Origin: CAINEC01 sp046073825
GTDB lineage: Bacteria > Bacteroidota > Bacteroidia > AKYH767-A > OLB10
Length of the DNA stretch: 64,000 bases
Assembly (NCBI GenBank): GCA_046073825.1
Contig: JBJTMY010000063.1
Span: 1 to 64,000, forward strand
Direction: 5' to 3'
The notes under the pieces were generated by a model that had not been told where the DNA came from, ran no database searches, and saw only the letters and a program-made list of their open reading frames with translations. A program made the position numbers and the translations under genes. This document shows positions 60,272 to 64,000 of this stretch, one piece after another (positions within the stretch are counted from its first letter, which is position 1; every line of letters begins with the position of its first letter).

Positions 60272-61183
60272 TTAATCTTTGTACTGCTGTAATTTCGCTT
60301 CCATACTTTGTGTTGTATGAGGCACAGCACGTAATCGTTCTTTGGGAATTAGCTTGCCTGTTACGCGACAAACTCCGTAAGTTTTATTCTTAATGCGTAT
60401 CAATGCTGCTTCTAATTGTTCAATAAATTTTTTCTGACGAGCGGCTAGATTTGCAGCTTCTTCCTTCGCTAATGTATCAGAACCATCTTCTAACATTTTA
60501 AAAGAAGAACCGGTATCATCGGTTCCATTTTCGTTCGCGTTGATAATTTGCGCTTGCAAATTGACTAACTCAGCACGAGCTGTTTCTAATTTTGAAGTTA
60601 TTAAAGTGCGGAACTCCTCTAACTCTGCATCTGAGTAACGCGTGCGCTCATTCACTGCTGCTGCTTTTACTACAGGAGCTGGAGCAGGGCTCGGCTTCAC
60701 GACTGGTTTTGAAGTTACCACTGGTTTTGCTGGAGTACTCACTTTATTAGCTACCACTGGTTTAACGGGAGCTACCACTTTTTTAGCTACCACTGGTTTC
60801 GCTGGAGATGCCTTTTTTACAGGCGCTTGTTTAGTCACTGGCTTTTTTGTTGGAGCTACTTTTTTAGCTACGGGCTTAGAAACAGGAGCAACTTTCTTCA
60901 CTACCTTTTTTACAGGAGCCGCTTTTTTAGCAACAACTTTTTTAACGGGAGCTGCTTTCTTTGCTACAGACTTTTTAGAAGCCACTTTTTTCACCACCTT
61001 TTTGGCAGGCGCAGCTTTTTTAGCAACTACTTTTTTAGCAGGAGACTTTTTCGCCACTGGCTTTTTTGCTGGGGCTGCTTTCTTCACTGGTTTCTTTGCT
61101 GCTGGCTTTTTTGGCGCTGCTTTCTTCACTACTTTTTTTGCAGGAGCCTTTTTTGTCTTGTTTGCTGTTTTTTTTGTTGCCAT
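60272..61183 (-). CDS. DksA/TraR-like protein with a histone H1-like N-terminal tail
   Basis: 303 residues. Residues 1-175 are a Lys/Ala/Pro/Val-rich tail built of AKKAAP/KKVVKK-type units (AKKAPAKKVV, KKPAAKKPVKK), as in eukaryotic H1 and bacterial H1-like proteins, and should bind DNA non-specifically. Residues 180-303 are the DksA-type coiled coil (YSDAELEEFRTLI, NGTDDTGSSFKMLEDGSDTL) with a degenerate zinc finger: only Cys272 of the four cysteines remains (YGVCRVTGKLIPKERL). Proteins of this core type with lost cysteines are common in Bacteroidota between ileS and lspA, as here, but they are about 126 residues long. The tail is the oddity. DksA-like factors modulate RNA polymerase. The gene starts 3 nt after ileS. 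Confidence 0.85.
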   Translation of the reverse strand: MATKKTANKTKKAPAKKVVKKAAPKKPAAKKPVKKAAPAKKPVAKKSPAKKVVAKKAAPAKKVVKKVASKKSVAKKAAPVKKVVAKKAAPVKKVVKKVAPVSKPVAKKVAPTKKPVTKQAPVKKASPAKPVVAKKVVAPVKPVVANKVSTPAKPVVTSKPVVKPSPAPAPVVKAAAVNERTRYSDAELEEFRTLITSKLETARAELVNLQAQIINANENGTDDTGSSFKMLEDGSDTLAKEEAANLAARQKKFIEQLEAALIRIKNKTYGVCRVTGKLIPKERLRAVPHTTQSMEAKLQQYKD

Positions 61184-61185
61184 AA

Positions 61186-64000
61186 CTATACTTTATTAAC
61201 TAATACTTTTGCGGTAAGATCTTCATCAATCTCCACTGATACTGATTTACTATCCGATAAATTATCTGTAAATTCGAAATCGTTAGCCAGAATTTCGCTG
61301 CGAATATAATCGAAATTGTTCAATATTGCGACTTTAAGTCCTTCTGGCGACTGCATTTTAACTACAATTCGATCGGTCACCTCGAAGCCATGGTCTTTTC
61401 GAATATTTTGAATTCGGTTGATTACCTCTCTTGCTAACCCTTTCTCTTTCAGCTCTTCAGAGATAGTAATATCCAATGCTACTGTTAATCGACCTTGATT
61501 TGCAACTTGCCAACCTGGAATATCTTCGCTGAGGACTTCTACATCTGATAACAATAAATCAAAAATAACTTCACCAAAATGTAATGGAAGCATTCCTTCT
61601 CGTTCTAAATGTACTATTTGCTCTTGCGAAAGTTCGGTGACGGTAGCAGCCAATTGCTTCATTAAACCGCCTATTTTAGGTCCTAATGCTTTAAAGTTTG
61701 GCTTTACCTTTTTTACTAAGATGGAATTATCTTCCGACATATACTCGAGCTGCTCCACATTCACTTCACTCAATACTAAATCTCGAATTGCTTCAATGCG
61801 ATTTTTCACTTCTTGATCACTCACTGGAATCATGATACGATGCAAGGGTTGACGCACTCGGATATTCACCTTTTTTCTAAGCGCCAACACCATAGAAGAA
61901 ATATCTTGTGCTAGCTGCATCTGCATTTCAAGTTCCTTATTGATGATAGCCGTATTACTTTCAGGAAAGTCGGCAAGGTGTACACTCTCATTTTTATCTT
62001 TTCCAGATGTAAAGTTCAAATCACGGAACAAACGATCTGCGTAAAACGGAGCTATTGGAGCCATTAGCCTAGCGATTGTGTCTAGGCAAGTATATAACGT
62101 TTGATATGCGGCAATTTTATCTTCTGAATAATCTCCCTTCCAAAAACGGCGACGTCCTAAACGAACATACCAATTACTCAAATGTTCAGTGACAAAATCA
62201 GTTATTAAACGCGATGCTTTCGTAGGTTCGTAATCGTTATAACATTCATCTACCTCTGCAATTAAAGAATTTAGCAAAGACAACACCCAACGATCTAGCT
62301 CTGTACGTTGGTCAAGTGGAATTTCTTTCTCTGAAAACGTAAATCCATCAATGTTAGAATAAAGAGCGAAGAACGAATAAGTATTATGCAAGGTTCCGAA
62401 GAACTTGCGCTGCACCTCTCCGATTCCTTCCGTATTAAATTTCAAATTATCCCAAGGCTGTGCATTGCTAATCATATACCAGCGGGTTGCATCAGGGCCA
62501 TACGCTTCTAAAGTTTCGAAAGGATCTACTGCGTTACCCAGGCGTTTCGACATTTTGTTCCCATTCTTATCGAGAACTAGACCATTTGAAACTACATTTT
62601 TAAACGCAACACTATCAAACAACATCACCGCAATTGCATGTAGAGTAAAGAACCAACCTCTTGTTTGATCTACTCCTTCAGCAATAAAATCGGCTGGGAA
62701 TGCTTTTTCAAATATCTCCTTATTATCAAATGGAAAATGCCATTGAGCATAAGGCATTGCTCCACTATCAAACCAAACATCAATTAAATCTGGTTCACGA
62801 TACATCGGCAACCCTGTTGATGATACCAATACAGCATGATCTACATAAGGGCGATGCAAATCAAAATCAGGAGCATCAGGATTCAGTGCATTCATTTTAG
62901 ATGCTTCCATAATTCCTGCTGCTATAGACTTATCTAATTCCGATTTTAACTCTTGAATAGAACCAATACATTTTTCTTCCCCATCTTCGCTTCTCCAGAT
63001 TGGCAAAGGAATTCCCCAATAACGGGAGCGGGACAGATTCCAATCTACCAGATTATCTAACCAATTTCCAAAGCGGCCAGTACCTGTACTCTCCGGTTTC
63101 CAGTTGATGGTTTTATTCAGCTCAATCATACGGTCTTTGCACGCAGTTGTTTTAATAAACCATGAATCGAGCGGATAATAAAGAATTGGTTTATCAGTTC
63201 TCCAACAATGTGGGTAAGTATGTTCGTAGCGTTCTACTTTGAAAGCTTTGTTTTCACCTTTCAGTTTGATGGCGATACGTTCATCGACCGATAAATATTT
63301 CTCTCGTCCTTGTTTCTGACGTGCTTCCTCCTTCTCTGTTTCGTTAAGGTATTCCTCCTTTACAAATTCAGAGGCAAAATCAATCACCTCCTCCACAAAG
63401 CGACCTTGTTTATCTACTAACGGAACGGGCTTACCGTTTTCATCCTTCACCATGATTGCAGGCACGTTGTGTTGCTTAGCCACACGAAAATCGTCTGCAC
63501 CAAAAGTTGGAGCAATATGAACGATTCCTGTACCATCTTCTGTAGAAACGAAATCGCCAGTAATAACACGAAATGCATTTCCTTCTGGTTGAACATACGC
63601 TAAAAGTTGCTCGTACGAAACTCCTTGTAAAGAACTTCCTTTGAACTCCTCTAACACTTTAAAAGGAATTGCTTTATTCCCTTGTTGGTATTCTTCGATT
63701 AACAATTCTGCATTTTTCGGATTAAAGTGCTTAGACAATAAATCCTTGGCAAGCACAACGCAAACAGGTTCGAAGGTGTAGGGGTTAAACGTTTTTACTA
63801 AAACATACGTAATATCTGCTCCTACCGCTAAAGCCGAATTAGAAGGTAGTGTCCAAGGTGTAGTTGTCCAAGCAAGGAAATACACTGGCGCATCTGCCTT
63901 ATCAAACAAGATTTTGCTTGATTCATTTTCGACCGCTCTAAATTGAGCTACAATAGTCGTATCTTTTACAATTTTGTAAGTTCCCGGCTGATTCAACTCG
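61186..64000 (-). CDS. ileS: Isoleucyl-tRNA synthetase (5' partial)
   Basis: The frame is open to the window edge, so the N-terminus, including the HIGH motif, lies beyond base 64000; about 937 residues are visible. Seen: editing domain (AWTTTPWTLPSNSALAVG, GTGIVHIAPTFGADDFRVA), WYFTLHAIAVML-type segment (GWFFTLHAIAVMLF), the KMSKRLGN signature (about residue 475 of the visible part) and the anticodon-binding domain. It charges tRNA-Ile. The DksA-like gene and lspA follow on the same strand. Confidence 0.97.
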   Translation of the reverse strand, partial: ELNQPGTYKIVKDTTIVAQFRAVENESSKILFDKADAPVYFLAWTTTPWTLPSNSALAVGADITYVLVKTFNPYTFEPVCVVLAKDLLSKHFNPKNAELLIEEYQQGNKAIPFKVLEEFKGSSLQGVSYEQLLAYVQPEGNAFRVITGDFVSTEDGTGIVHIAPTFGADDFRVAKQHNVPAIMVKDENGKPVPLVDKQGRFVEEVIDFASEFVKEEYLNETEKEEARQKQGREKYLSVDERIAIKLKGENKAFKVERYEHTYPHCWRTDKPILYYPLDSWFIKTTACKDRMIELNKTINWKPESTGTGRFGNWLDNLVDWNLSRSRYWGIPLPIWRSEDGEEKCIGSIQELKSELDKSIAAGIMEASKMNALNPDAPDFDLHRPYVDHAVLVSSTGLPMYREPDLIDVWFDSGAMPYAQWHFPFDNKEIFEKAFPADFIAEGVDQTRGWFFTLHAIAVMLFDSVAFKNVVSNGLVLDKNGNKMSKRLGNAVDPFETLEAYGPDATRWYMISNAQPWDNLKFNTEGIGEVQRKFFGTLHNTYSFFALYSNIDGFTFSEKEIPLDQRTELDRWVLSLLNSLIAEVDECYNDYEPTKASRLITDFVTEHLSNWYVRLGRRRFWKGDYSEDKIAAYQTLYTCLDTIARLMAPIAPFYADRLFRDLNFTSGKDKNESVHLADFPESNTAIINKELEMQMQLAQDISSMVLALRKKVNIRVRQPLHRIMIPVSDQEVKNRIEAIRDLVLSEVNVEQLEYMSEDNSILVKKVKPNFKALGPKIGGLMKQLAATVTELSQEQIVHLEREGMLPLHFGEVIFDLLLSDVEVLSEDIPGWQVANQGRLTVALDITISEELKEKGLAREVINRIQNIRKDHGFEVTDRIVVKMQSPEGLKVAILNNFDYIRSEILANDFEFTDNLSDSKSVSVEIDEDLTAKVLVNKV

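Noticed and set aside
60642..61199. 185-codon rightward frame rich in Thr/Phe/Gly/Ala
   Set aside because: It is the antisense of the Lys/Ala/Pro repeat tail of the DksA-like gene; its composition is a by-product of that repeat.
1..64000. tRNA, rRNA, insertion sequences, prophage, riboswitches
   Set aside because: I looked for cloverleaf-like GTTCGA arms, transposase motifs and terminal repeats by eye and saw none; a tRNAscan or Rfam search would be decisive.

Overview
The window looks like chromosomal core DNA of an aerobic, low-GC member of the Bacteroidota. The signs are three cell-surface proteins with type IX secretion (T9SS) C-terminal domains, an alternative complex III (act) cluster followed by cytochrome oxidase, a 1108-residue SecA, a bacterial kynurenine pathway pair, promoters of the Bacteroidota type (TAnnTTTG -7 box) and almost no Shine-Dalgarno sequences. 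I cannot resolve genus or family. I see no rRNA, tRNA, CRISPR array, insertion sequence or prophage.

Layout. 1-7.1 kb: end of a glycosyltransferase, then a leftward operon of a sigma-54-type response regulator, a soluble hybrid histidine kinase with its own receiver and HPt domains, and a PAP2-like membrane protein; a divergent MFS exporter. 7.1-14 kb: a hypothetical gene, secA, then an overlapping pair encoding an ECF sigma factor and an unusual zinc-binding anti-sigma domain fused to a phosphoreceiver; convergent yifB/comM. 14-19 kb: a giant T9SS adhesin-like protein. 19.4-27.4 kb: pabB-tilS, a deoxyhypusine synthase homologue, a polyprenol-phosphate mannosyltransferase, then leftward nhaA, GDP-mannose pyrophosphorylase and an aminotransferase. 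27.6-33.4 kb: a TPR-like membrane protein, kynurenine monooxygenase, a small T9SS protein, a DUF1801/YdeI protein and kynureninase. 33.5-44.8 kb: one leftward respiratory operon actABCDEF-coxB-coxA, closed by a clear terminator. 45-53.5 kb: a SPOR/TonB-C protein, DUF421, a photolyase-like protein, and a leftward pair of an S46 dipeptidyl peptidase and a PNGase F-like T9SS enzyme. 53.6-58.4 kb: rimP-nusA-infB. 58.5-64 kb: a family 9 glycosyltransferase, lspA, a DksA-like protein with a histone H1-like tail, and the partial ileS.

How genes work together. The act-cox operon encodes quinol-to-oxygen electron transfer (ActA-F oxidise quinol and reduce cytochrome c; CoxA/B reduce oxygen). ManC and the mannosyltransferase could supply polyprenyl-phosphate-mannose. 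The PNGase F-like enzyme and the dipeptidyl peptidase lie 21 nt apart in one direction and could deglycosylate and then trim glycoproteins. Kmo and KynU are consecutive steps of tryptophan breakdown towards quinolinate/NAD.

Most promising novelty: the sigma factor/anti-sigma-receiver pair at 11147-12447. The anti-sigma zinc domain is covalently joined to a response-regulator receiver, and a 52-nt near-perfect palindrome begins at the G of the sigma start codon. This suggests phosphorylation-gated control of sigma activity with a second, RNA- or DNA-level control of its synthesis. Runners-up are the histone-tail/DksA fusion (60272-61183), a terminator-like hairpin in the rimP-nusA-infB leader (58397-58416), and the PNGase F domain interrupted by a LamG insert (50006-53452).
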